DNA from: Nitrososphaerota archaeon
Lineage (GTDB): Archaea; Thermoproteota; Nitrososphaeria; Nitrososphaerales; UBA183
DNA length: 12,859 nucleotides
Reading direction: 5' to 3'
NCBI GenBank assembly: GCA_029785235.1
Contig: JAFMAA010000022.1
Coordinates: 1 to 12,859, forward strand
Made by a program: the position numbers and the translations under genes. Below, in pieces: positions 6,079 to 12,579 of the stretch; within the stretch, counting starts at the first letter, position 1, and each line of letters starts with the position of its first letter. The notes beneath the pieces are model-generated. The model saw only the letters and a list, made by a program, of their open reading frames with translations. It was not told the DNA's origin and did not search any database.

Positions 6079-7032
6079 CTAAACTCGTAGCTTCGGTACG
6101 CACGCCAGGTAGCTCCTCCTGAGCTCCTCCCTGTCGATGTGGTTGTAGATGTCGATGGCCTCCCTCCTGCTGTCCCCCCTCAACTCCTTGATGTACTCCC
6201 TCGGCATCCCGTTCCTGAGGAGGAAGGTCGTGAAGTAGTGTCGGAAGCAGTGGGGTCCGAAGTGGTCCTCGAGCCGGGGCGAGCCCGGCTTGTGGAACCC
6301 CAGTGCCTCCGCATACTTCGTCACCGCCGAGTACAGGCTGCTCCTGTCGAGCCTCGTCAGGCTCTGGTAGCTTACGAATAGCGCCGAAGTCCGAGGCTTC
6401 AGCCTCTCCCTATACGCCAGCCACCTCTTGAGGGCGACCTCGCACTCCTCGTCGAAGAATACCACCCTGTTGCTCCTCTTCGGCGTGGGCTTGAGCTTGA
6501 TCGAGTCGTCCCTCCAGTCTATGGAGTCCACGTCGAGGTTCAGGAGTTCCCTCCTCCGTATGCCAGTCTTCGCGAACACCAGGGCGATTGCCCTGTCCCT
6601 GGGGTCCATTATCGAGCTCACGAGCCTGCTCATCTCCTCCACGGTCAGCAATCTCCTTTCCATCTGCTCGCTCCCGTCCTTGTACCTCCGGAGGTACCTC
6701 TTCCTAAACGGTAGGACCAGGTTCGTCGCAATCTTCCCTCCGAAGACCAGGTACTCGTAGAACGCGGATATCGCCGCGTAGACGTTCTCCACGGTCTTGT
6801 ATCTCGCAGACTTCTCCCGGAGCCGCTCGAGGTAAAGCGTCAGCGTTCGCAGGTCCACACGGTCGTAGGTCGTCCCCTGCTCGTCGAGGAACTCTAGGAA
6901 GTGGTTCATGCACCAGCCGTAATGGTTGACGGTCTCCGGGCTGAGCCCCCTGAGCTCGCAGTCGCGCCTGAACCCGTCCAGCAGCCCTGGCGGGGCGCTC
7001 CTGACGGTCTCTACCCTTTCCATTTCCACCAT
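6079..7032 (-). CDS. Tyrosine recombinase / integrase (XerA-like)
   Basis: This 317-residue protein has an N-terminal SAM-like core-binding domain (about 15-105: LLDGFRRDCELRGLSPETV through FYEYLVFGG) and a catalytic domain (about 125-310). The active-site residues are Arg159 (KTGIRRREL), a beta-hairpin lysine in KPTPKRSN, His261-x-x-Arg264 (HCFRHYF) and the nucleophile Tyr296 (AIDIYNHID). The usual second His (LGH) is Asp287 here (LRGDSRREA). It cuts and rejoins DNA at an attachment site through a phosphotyrosine bond. The frame stays open far upstream to 7581, but that extension is GC-rich shadow sequence of the regulator gene. The start is ATG 7032 or ATG 7023, both overlapping the end of the regulator gene by 13-22 bases. 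The regulator-integrase pair next to a tRNA 3' end marks the border of an integrated element with the tRNA as the likely attachment site. Confidence 0.85.
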   Translation of the reverse strand: MVEMERVETVRSAPPGLLDGFRRDCELRGLSPETVNHYGWCMNHFLEFLDEQGTTYDRVDLRTLTLYLERLREKSARYKTVENVYAAISAFYEYLVFGGKIATNLVLPFRKRYLRRYKDGSEQMERRLLTVEEMSRLVSSIMDPRDRAIALVFAKTGIRRRELLNLDVDSIDWRDDSIKLKPTPKRSNRVVFFDEECEVALKRWLAYRERLKPRTSALFVSYQSLTRLDRSSLYSAVTKYAEALGFHKPGSPRLEDHFGPHCFRHYFTTFLLRNGMPREYIKELRGDSRREAIDIYNHIDREELRRSYLACVPKLRV

Positions 7033-7562
7033 CTCCCGTCGTACTCCACCAGGTCGTAGGCCTGCAGCGCCTCGAGCTGCTTCCTCACGCCGTCGATCCC
7101 CTCGGAATCCGAGGCGTCGATGCGCAGCCTGCTCAGGATCATGTCCTTGTCGACCCCGTGCCCCTTCCTCAGCAGGCCGAGCAGGGCCTTGTCGAACCTC
7201 CTCTTCCCTTCGAACCCGACCTCCACGAAGGGCTGCGTCCTGATCCTCTTGAGCTCCTTGTCCAGGTTGTCGCCGAGCATCCTGAGCAACCTGTTCTCCT
7301 GCCTGAGCTTCTCGTCCTCCTCCAGGGCGTCCTCCTTCTGCTCCTTGGTCTCGTCCAGCTCCCTCTGCATCATCTCCCTCTGGGCCGAGCCCTCCTCGAA
7401 GCCGATGGAGTCTAGGACCCTCAGCATAATCCAGTTCGAGAGAGACTTCCTTTCCTTCTCCGCCCTTTGCTTCCAGTCTTCCACCATCTCCAGCGAGGGG
7501 AGGTAGACGTAGAGCGCGCGCTGCTTGATCGTCTCCGTCTTCCCACGGGTTGGCTTGGACAA
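7011..7562 (-). CDS. Ribbon-helix-helix regulator with coiled coil and C-terminal winged-helix-like domain
   Basis: From the TTG at 7562 this gives 183 residues. Residues 14-54 fit a ribbon-helix-helix DNA-binding domain: the strand RALYVYLPS, helix LEMVEDWKQRAEKER, the KSLSN turn and a second helix. Residues about 60-108 are a strongly charged coiled coil, suited to dimer or tetramer formation. Residues about 120-183 look like a small winged-helix domain (FDKALLGLLRKGHGVDKDMI then LVEYDGRWWKW). Such a protein would bind DNA and probably controls its own operon or assists excision and integration. The frame remains open upstream through the tRNA, but the TTG lies 30 bases after a TATATAT box and thus fits a leaderless start; the upstream residues are tRNA sequence. 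Its 3' end overlaps the integrase start, indicating one operon. Confidence 0.7.
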   Translation of the reverse strand: MSKPTRGKTETIKQRALYVYLPSLEMVEDWKQRAEKERKSLSNWIMLRVLDSIGFEEGSAQREMMQRELDETKEQKEDALEEDEKLRQENRLLRMLGDNLDKELKRIRTQPFVEVGFEGKRRFDKALLGLLRKGHGVDKDMILSRLRIDASDSEGIDGVRKQLEALQAYDLVEYDGRWWKWKG

Positions 7563-7587
7563 GGCAGGTTCCGAATCCCACCGCCGA

Positions 7588-7597
7588 GTATATATGG
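7588..7597 (-). promoter_or_regulatory. TATA box of the regulator-integrase operon
   Basis: CCATATATAC on the minus strand is centred 30 bases before the TTG at 7562. It is the strongest TATA element in the window and abuts the 16-bp palindrome at 7597-7612. Confidence 0.6.
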
Positions 7598-7612
7598 GTT
7601 TACCAGTAAACC
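7597..7612. promoter_or_regulatory. 16-bp perfect palindrome, likely operator
   Basis: GGTTTAC-CA-GTAAACC has 7-bp arms with no mismatch. It lies just upstream of the TATA box of the regulator-integrase operon, over the position of the TFB recognition element, with a second TATA-like TTTAAATA on its far side. A dimeric regulator, plausibly the ribbon-helix-helix protein encoded downstream, could bind here to control the operon. It lies 14 bases beyond the tRNA 3' end. Confidence 0.55.
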
Positions 7613-7625
7613 TATTTAAATCAAG

Positions 7626-7733
7626 TGCCGCGGGTCGGATTTGAGCCGACGACACTCCGGTCTTCAGCCGGATGCTGTTGAGCTGTGAAGTCTCCCTAGC
7701 CTTCAGGCCTGAATCAGGCTGAGCTACCGCGGC
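7626..7733 (-). tRNA. tRNA-Phe(GAA), with about 31-35 extra bases in the D-arm region
   Basis: On the minus strand the ends pair perfectly: GCCGCGG (7733-7727) with CCGCGGC (7633-7627), then discriminator A at 7626 and no encoded CCA. The T arm is GTCGG-CTCAAAT-CCGAC. The anticodon arm is TCCGG-CTGAAGA-CCGGA, with anticodon GAA at 7665-7663, hence phenylalanine. The gene spans 108 bases where 73-77 are expected. The excess lies between GCTC (5' D-stem half) and the anticodon stem, roughly 7684-7714, and includes the 12-base palindrome TTCAGGCCTGAA. This may be a non-canonical archaeal intron or a damaging insertion. I could not identify a convincing bulge-helix-bulge motif, and the remaining D-stem pairs at only three of four positions. 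The 3' half is the likely integrase attachment site. Confidence 0.75.
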
Positions 7734-7739
7734 ACAGCA

Positions 7740-8120
7740 CATCCGCTGCCTGAGGAGAGACTTAAGACTTTGCGCCGTTCCATTATTTTGGACCCGTTCA
7801 CATCCTTCAGCAGTCGACCTGACAACTGCTTGACAGAGGGCATCGGATGTTCGCCTCGACTCAACTATCGGTCTCCAATGTGCGAGTGATTCTAACTAAA
7901 ACTCGTTTTCGGCTATTACGTCACATCATTCTCCGCCTGATTCGACTGGGATAACCCTGCCGAAGAAGATCATCATGCACGAAGTGACCTCCGCGGTGGT
8001 CAGCGTCAGAAGACAAAGGCTACGCCGGCCGCAACGGTCTGCAATCCAAGTTCGGTGCGAATCTCACAGGGTCATCGTAGCTCTGGCAGTGACGGGTCGA
8101 TTCCTACGGTCTGTGCTGGA
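7740..8120. other. Non-coding or decayed stretch
   Basis: Apart from the tRNA promoter region at its left end, I see no supported gene. A plus-strand frame opens at 7975, but its first 45 codons have an arginine-rich, shadow-like composition and lead into the decayed membrane gene. Confidence 0.4.
7763..7771 (-). promoter_or_regulatory. Possible TATA box of the tRNA gene
   Basis: CTTAAGTC on the minus strand is about 34 bases before the first tRNA base, which would give a short 5' leader removed by RNase P. The match is moderate. Confidence 0.3.
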
Positions 8121-8883
8121 GGGCACACAGATGGTCGGGAGTCTAGTCAGCCTTGCTCTCTCTGCATCGTTTGCGGCTCTTGCCGCCACTCTGATGGTTT
8201 CATTCGTGTTCGCCGCAGCCATGCCTTTCTCGACCTTCCTATCCCATTCAGCATTGTCATGGTGGGCGCCTTCGTCGGGGAGATACTGGACTCGACCATT
8301 CCCCTGCACGGATACCAGGCCTCGGAGGTGGTTGTCTTCTGGTTCCTCCCACTCGGGCCACTGTCCCCACTCATACGGTCTACGACGTGACTCAAAGACT
8401 CACCTCAGGTCTGTACATCCTTGGAGTGGACACCCTCCGCCGGAGCAGGCGCTTGATAAGCGCTTTCGCTGCCTCCTACGCCATTGTCGCCAACGACATC
8501 GAGACGTCCTCGGGAGTCTCGGCTCGACCGCCGCCTTCGGGGTGCAGACTGAAGTGTTCGTCCTGTTCGCTGTCGCGGCCATACTCGGCGTCGTTGTCCT
8601 AGGGAGGCAAGCATTTGGCGGGACGGTGGGGGAAGGATGCTCACCCCCCGCCCCCAGGTAGTCTTCTCTGCCTTCATCTCGAGCTCCCTGCTGGTCTAGG
8701 TGGGAACCTAGCTGACGTTCCATGTTTCGAGAACGCGATGCCTGATCGGAAGAATGCTGGGCGCCACGTTCAGCAGGAATGTGACCATAATGAACAGGCG
8801 GCTTGTCGGAGACCATCTACCTCTGGGTCGTGTCGCCGGTACTAGTCCTGGCGGCCGCCAGCTTCCTCGCGCTGTCCATATAG
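8121..8883 (+). pseudogene. Decayed polytopic membrane protein gene in several frames
   Basis: Plausible membrane segments occur one after another on the plus strand but in different frames. These are LVSLALSASFAALAATLMVS (8130-8215), then PFSIVMVGAFVGEILD and VVVFWFLPLGPLSPLI in another frame (8240-8380), then SGLYILGVDTLRRSRRLIS with ASYAIVAND in a third (8405-8500), then EVFVLFAVAAILGVVVLG back in the first (8550-8605). A last piece, LWVVSPVLVLAAASFLALSI, ends at a TAG at 8881-8883. The simplest reading is one membrane protein, possibly a transporter permease, broken by at least three frameshifts and by stops around 8690-8710. A second, separate remnant after 8610 is also possible. No complete ORF covers more than part of it. 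Product identity is not established. Confidence 0.5.
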
Positions 8884-8900
8884 CCACTCAAGGGCCAACC

Positions 8901-8908
8901 CATAAATG
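8901..8908 (+). promoter_or_regulatory. TATA-like box of the RDD gene
   Basis: CATAAATG is centred about 38 bases before ATG 8942. It would give a leader of roughly 12 bases. Confidence 0.35.
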
Positions 8909-8941
8909 GGGTAAAGTCAATCGTCCTCCGCGACGGTTGCC

Positions 8942-9490
8942 ATGTTCTGCGCCAAGTGCGGGAAAGAGCTGCCGGATGGAGCCACTTTCTGCCCATCATG
9001 CGGGGCTCCGGTCCAGGCCGGGGTGGGGGACGTCCACGTGAGCGGCATCGACGCCCTCACCAGGGACCACGATGCCCAGGAGTATTGGGTGGAACGGCTG
9101 ATTGCGCTAGTTATCGACTACGTCATCGTCTATGTGGTTCTCGGCATCGCCACAGCGATAATCGCCATCCCTGCCCTCCTCACTGGCGGTACTGTCTTCT
9201 TCGGCGTCGTGTTCGGGGGTGTGGCCCTCCTCTGGGGGATCATCTTCGTATTGTATAATACGGTGATGGAAACGTCGTCCGGCGCGAGCATCGGGAAGAG
9301 ACTCTTCAGGCTGAAGGCGGTCTCCAGGCGCGGCTCCAACCCCACCTTCGCAGAAGCTTTTGTCAGGAACCTGAGCAAGATCTACTGGCTCCTGCTGCTC
9401 CTTGACGTGATAGTAGGGTTGGCCATCTCCCACGGATATCAGCAGAAGTACAGCGATCGCTACATGGGCACCAAGGTGGTCCGCGGCTAG
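8942..9490 (+). CDS. Zinc-ribbon and RDD-domain membrane protein
   Basis: This 182-residue protein begins with a four-cysteine zinc ribbon (CAKC at 3-6 and CPSC at 17-20, followed by GAPV), the common archaeal and bacterial MFCxxCG type. Residues about 48-175 form an RDD domain. The conserved Arg52 and Asp59 lie in the first helix (WVERLIALVIDY), two hydrophobic segments cover about 57-80 and 85-107, the GASIGKRLFRLK motif is at 114-125, and a third hydrophobic segment is at about 147-163. RDD proteins are integral membrane proteins of mostly unknown role, with some proposed in transport or ion homeostasis. The ATG start puts the zinc ribbon at the very N-terminus, as usual. It is followed after 65 bases by the HflX gene, on the same strand but with its own TATA-like box. 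Confidence 0.85.
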   Translation: MFCAKCGKELPDGATFCPSCGAPVQAGVGDVHVSGIDALTRDHDAQEYWVERLIALVIDYVIVYVVLGIATAIIAIPALLTGGTVFFGVVFGGVALLWGIIFVLYNTVMETSSGASIGKRLFRLKAVSRRGSNPTFAEAFVRNLSKIYWLLLLLDVIVGLAISHGYQQKYSDRYMGTKVVRG

Positions 9491-9519
9491 GCGCCGCGTG
9501 CACCACTCCTTGGAGAACT

Positions 9520-9528
9520 GTTTTACCG
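9520..9528 (+). promoter_or_regulatory. TATA-like box of the hflX gene
   Basis: GTTTTACCG is centred about 31 bases before the TTG at 9556 and supports that start with a leader of a few bases. The match is weak to moderate. Confidence 0.3.
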
Positions 9529-9555
9529 AGCCGTTCTGGCACCCCCGAAATCGGA

Positions 9556-10671
9556 TTGAGCGGATTTGGCACCAAGGCCGTGGTGGTCACTTACCCGGAC
9601 GAATTCGCCAGGAGAGAGATACTCGAGCTCGCGAAGGCTGGCGGATACGATGTCAAGGAAGTGGTGACGCACAGGGACCTAGGCCGCTCCGAGTACGGCG
9701 TCGGCTCAGGCAAAGCCCAGGAGCTCGAGGGACTGGTCGCCGACACGGAGTCGGACACAATAATAATCGACGATAGTATGACGTCCTCGCAGGCGAACAA
9801 CCTCTCGCGTCTCACCCACGCCAGCGTTGTCGACAGGGAGAGGCTTATCCTCAACATATTCGCCAAGCGAGCAGCCACTACCGAGGCCAAGCTCCAGGTG
9901 CAGCTCGCAGAGCTGCGCTACGAGCTTCCCAGGGCGAGGGAAGCCGTCCGACACTCGGTCAGGGGAGAGCAGGCAGGGTTCTCTGGCATGGGAGAGTACG
10001 CGGTAGACGTGAAGTTCCGAGCGCTCAAGAGGCAGATGGCATTCATCAAGGATAAGCTCGAGAAGACGAAGACTGTCAGGGGGCTCCATGCCTCTGAGAG
10101 GAGGAAGCTCGGGGTGCCGTTCGTGTCGCTAGCCGGTTACACCAGCAGTGGGAAGACCACCCTCTTCAACAGGCTCGCTGCGGAGTCGAAAGACGCATCT
10201 CCCGACCTCTTCACGACGCTGTCGACGACCACGCGCATGGTCGCCTTCCAGAACTTCAGACGGAAGATCCTCCTCTCCGACACAGTCGGCTTCATCTCGC
10301 GCCTGCCTACCTATCTCGTAGAGTCATTCAGGTCGACTCTTGACGAGCTCCGCCATGCAGACCTCGTCCTGCTGATGATTGATGTCAGCGAATCGCCAGA
10401 GAGCATCGGAATCAAGCTGCGGAGCTGCAGGGAGACGCTGAGCGAGCTAGAGGTCGAGCCATCGAAGCTCCTCGTGGTCCTGAACAAGATCGACCTTCTG
10501 GACATCAGGACGAGGTCCAAGATAGAGTTCGACCCGCTCTTCAAAGACTACAGCACGGTCAAGATATCTGCCGTCCGCGGTGACGGGATGCACCAGCTGA
10601 GGACCAAGGTACTGGAAAGGACTGACCCAAGGAGGCTCGCTCGGAGGCCCGGACTCACCACTCAAAAGTGA
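9556..10671 (+). CDS. hflX: HflX-family ribosome-associated GTPase
   Basis: This 371-residue protein matches HflX, a GTPase that binds the large ribosomal subunit and can split stalled or inactive ribosomes. The N-terminal HflX domain (about 1-135) has the family pattern VVDRERLILNIFAKRA followed by EAKLQVQLAELRYELPR. A helical linker (about 145-175) comes next, then a G domain with G1 GYTSSGKT at 194-201, a Thr-rich switch I (FTTLSTTTR), G3 DTVGF at 242-246, G4 NKID at 310-313 and G5 SA at 338-339. The P-loop has Ser-Ser where many homologues have Asn-Ala. The TTG start leaves the N-terminal GFGTKAVVVTYPDEF strand intact, and no better start is present. It is cytoplasmic. Length and motif order are normal for archaeal members, so this should be a functional core gene. 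Confidence 0.92.
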   Translation: MSGFGTKAVVVTYPDEFARREILELAKAGGYDVKEVVTHRDLGRSEYGVGSGKAQELEGLVADTESDTIIIDDSMTSSQANNLSRLTHASVVDRERLILNIFAKRAATTEAKLQVQLAELRYELPRAREAVRHSVRGEQAGFSGMGEYAVDVKFRALKRQMAFIKDKLEKTKTVRGLHASERRKLGVPFVSLAGYTSSGKTTLFNRLAAESKDASPDLFTTLSTTTRMVAFQNFRRKILLSDTVGFISRLPTYLVESFRSTLDELRHADLVLLMIDVSESPESIGIKLRSCRETLSELEVEPSKLLVVLNKIDLLDIRTRSKIEFDPLFKDYSTVKISAVRGDGMHQLRTKVLERTDPRRLARRPGLTTQK

Positions 10672-11149
10672 GCGTCTTATCGCCAAGGGCACTTCTCACG
10701 CAGGCCAGTCTCTTCCAGCAGAGTATCTGCTCTCCACCAATCACTCGGCCGCTCGATGCAGATAGACGAACTCTTGCGTGTGACGCCACCGCGGAGAGGC
10801 ATCTTTTCTCCCTGGCTAGCCCGGTCTGCATTCTCTGCCTTGTCACCATCCATGGGCGTCTCTGGCTGTCGGAACCAGCCATCCCGCGAGACGGGAGCCT
10901 GTGGAGAAGACCTCGAGGTATGAAGTAATTGCGTTGGGCGGCGATACACGTCTCGTTTGGTGACCACCCGACAAAACACGAAATGTACACATATGGCGGC
11001 GACTCGGAGAGGGCTCCAATCGAATCGGTGTCTCTGGCATGAGCGACTGCGTACCATGGTGACAGGGGAAGTCTGCGACAGAGTGGAGAGCAAGATCAGC
11101 TGCCTAATGGTTCAAATCGTTCGATGGTGGCACGCATCGCTCCAGCTTT
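10672..11149. other. 478-base stretch without a supported gene
   Basis: Open frames occur on both strands but have arginine/serine-rich, shadow-like compositions, no recognisable motif and no well-placed promoter. I see no RNA gene or notable repeat here. It may be decayed sequence. Confidence 0.4.
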
Positions 11150-11551
11150 TTGAACTCCAGCGTTGTGTTTCGAGTCACCGGCGCCGCCCTCGGCGTCAAG
11201 GTAGTGCTCGGAGGGCTTGTCACGTTCAGGTTCCTTGACGCTTCAGTGCACGTAATATAGGGGACTGTGGTAGGGGTCCTTGCCATCGCACCCCCAGTGT
11301 TTGTGGCCAAAATGTCGCCCCGGCCCAAGATGCTTCTCGGTCTCGCAATCGGAGTAGGAGTTGACATCCTCGCCCAGGCTTTGATAGGGTTCACGGCCCT
11401 GGCGACGACCAGCAACCCCACCCTGAGCGACTCCATCGCCTGGTTCCACCTCGTCAACGTGTTCGCGTTCTTCGCCATGTTCATCCCGTTGAGCATGGCC
11501 AAACCTGGAGAGGCGCCCGTGGCTGCAGCATCCCCGGCGATAAGTTCCTGA
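11150..11551 (+). pseudogene. Small four-helix membrane protein interrupted by an in-frame amber codon
   Basis: From a TTG at 11150 the frame reads NSSVVFRVTGAALGVKVV, LGGLVTFRFLDASVHVI and then TAG at 11258-11260. It continues without a frame change as GTVVGVLAIAPPVFVAKM to a TGA at 11549-11551. Ignoring the TAG gives about 133 residues with four hydrophobic segments: about residues 9-28, 38-53, 62-82 and about 104-122. Composition is protein-like on both sides of the TAG and the hydrophobic pattern continues, so this was one gene. One base change from TAT, CAG, AAG or TGG would explain it. If translated separately, the second half could start at GTG 11267. I do not recognise the family. TAG is an ordinary stop elsewhere in the window, so reassignment is unlikely. 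Confidence 0.55.
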
Positions 11552-11832
11552 GGAGCTAAACCAATCCACTAACACGGTCGCGTTCTTCGGGCGTTGCCGC
11601 GAAGGTGACCAGGCGCAATAGACAAGTGGCACCCGGGTTCAATGGATTGTGCCTAATCGAGGGTCCTGTTCAGGCCTTCAAGAAGCGCGGCACTCGAATC
11701 ATACACTCTTCCTCTAAGGTAGCACGCAGCCCGAATCCGGCGCGAAGCCTCAAACATCGGGTGGCCCGGAGTTTCCACTGAAGTTTTTCTCGAGTCATCT
11801 GTTCTGTTGGACAATTCAACTTCGAATAGAAT
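11552..11832. other. Intergenic stretch before the molybdenum hydroxylase operon
   Basis: I see no supported gene on either strand. A minus-strand frame crossing this region is a shadow of the hydroxylase small-subunit gene and ends in low-quality sequence. Confidence 0.4.
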
Positions 11833-11840
11833 CGTTTATA
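11833..11840 (+). promoter_or_regulatory. TATA box of the molybdenum hydroxylase operon
   Basis: CGTTTATA is centred about 29 bases before ATG 11866, placing transcription initiation at or next to the start codon and within or beside the palindrome at 11851-11864. Confidence 0.5.
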
Positions 11841-11850
11841 CGCGCTTCCT

Positions 11851-11864
11851 CCTAACCGGTTAGG
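11851..11864. promoter_or_regulatory. 14-bp perfect palindrome between TATA box and start codon
   Basis: CCTAACCGGTTAGG is fully self-complementary and ends one base before the ATG at 11866. A dimeric repressor bound here would cover the transcription start, so this is a likely operator controlling the hydroxylase operon. The regulator is not in the window. Confidence 0.5.
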
Positions 11865-11865
11865 T

Positions 11866-12579
11866 ATGGCCGGAGAGGATTCTGCAAGGGATAACTCCCA
11901 TAGTGAAGAAACCGGGTCTAATCCATTGGACACAAAAATGAACAGGAGAAAATTTCTGAAGGCGAGTGCGATTTCTGCCGGGGTAGTCGGCTTGGGTGGG
12001 ATTGCCCTGAGCTCTGGGAACACCACCACGGTGATTGAAACACCGACTGCGAACGTCCCAGCGACATCAAACGCTGATCCATTTGCCTCCCAGATTGTGA
12101 CGTTGAACATCAATGGAAAGGACATCCAGGTCGGGGTGGAGCCGAGAGACATGCTGAACAACATCCTCCGCGACAGCCTCGGTCTGATCGGGACGAAGAG
12201 GCCATGCAACAGGATGGAGTGCGGCGGCTGCACCGTGCTGATTGACGACGTTCCTCACATGTCATGCACCTATCCCGCTTTTCGAGCAGTTGGCCATAAT
12301 ATCATCACTGTCGAGGGGTACACCATGTCTTCCTCGCCTGAGGCGACGGTCCTCAACGCGTTACAGCAAGCTTGGGTTGAGGAGGACGGGGGTCAGTGCA
12401 GCGGCTGCCAGCCAGGGCAGATAATGTCGGCAACCGCCCTTCTCCTGAACAATCAGAACCCGTCTCTCGACGATATCAAGACTGCGATGAGCGGGAACAT
12501 CTGCAGGTGCGGAAACTATGATGGAATCATAGCCAGCATCCAAACAGCGGCCCTGAAACTTCAGGGAGGTAGCGCGTAA
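11866..12579 (+). CDS. Tat-exported (2Fe-2S) subunit of a molybdenum hydroxylase
   Basis: This 237-residue protein is the small iron-sulfur subunit of a xanthine dehydrogenase/aldehyde oxidase/CO dehydrogenase-type enzyme. It passes electrons from the molybdenum centre. The plant-type ferredoxin cluster is bound by Cys114, Cys119, Cys122 and Cys134 (CNRMECGGC...C). The second cluster is bound by Cys178, Cys181, Cys213 and Cys215 (CSGCQPGQ and ICRCGNY). A twin-arginine signal, NRRKFLKAS at 26-34 followed by a hydrophobic stretch (35-49), implies export in folded form. The chosen ATG gives 25 polar residues before the signal; the ATG at 11938 (M25) would put the signal at the very N-terminus, but the TATA spacing favours 11866. 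The gene overlaps the next by one base (TAATG), so the large subunit is co-translated. The substrate cannot be told from this subunit. Confidence 0.9.
   Translation: MAGEDSARDNSHSEETGSNPLDTKMNRRKFLKASAISAGVVGLGGIALSSGNTTTVIETPTANVPATSNADPFASQIVTLNINGKDIQVGVEPRDMLNNILRDSLGLIGTKRPCNRMECGGCTVLIDDVPHMSCTYPAFRAVGHNIITVEGYTMSSSPEATVLNALQQAWVEEDGGQCSGCQPGQIMSATALLLNNQNPSLDDIKTAMSGNICRCGNYDGIIASIQTAALKLQGGSA

Larger units (their letters stand above)
1..7660. mobile_element. Putative integrated element bordered by the tRNA-Phe gene; left end outside the window
   Basis: A tyrosine recombinase and a regulator begin directly beside the 3' end of a tRNA gene, on the same strand. By eye, the genes from about 760 to 5990 are richer in A/T and AGA/AGG/AAA codons than the flanking genes at 8942-10671, and their functions (Nudix, nucleosidase, unknown membrane protein) are accessory in type. 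I searched by eye for a second copy of the tRNA 3' end in 1-6078 and found none, so the other boundary would lie further left. The extent given is inferred. Confidence 0.4.

Noticed and set aside
7033..7581. N-terminal 180-residue extension of the integrase frame
   Set aside because: The extension is Gly/Arg/Glu-rich, GC-driven shadow sequence of the regulator gene in the neighbouring frame; the integrase domain begins after ATG 7032.
7563..7742. Upstream extension of the regulator gene to 7742
   Set aside because: This part translates the tRNA gene and the promoter; the TATA box at 7588-7597 supports TTG 7562.
8064..8816. Long minus-strand ORFs opposite the decayed membrane gene
   Set aside because: Low-complexity Arg/Ser/Pro composition, no motifs, and hydrophobic segments exist only on the plus strand.
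10655..11093. Overlapping minus-strand ORFs after hflX
   Set aside because: Composition is shadow-like, there is no recognisable motif or promoter, and several mutually overlapping frames are open equally.
11258..11260. Pyrrolysine or stop-codon reassignment to explain the in-frame TAG
   Set aside because: TAG ends several intact genes in the window, and nothing nearby suggests pyrrolysine use.
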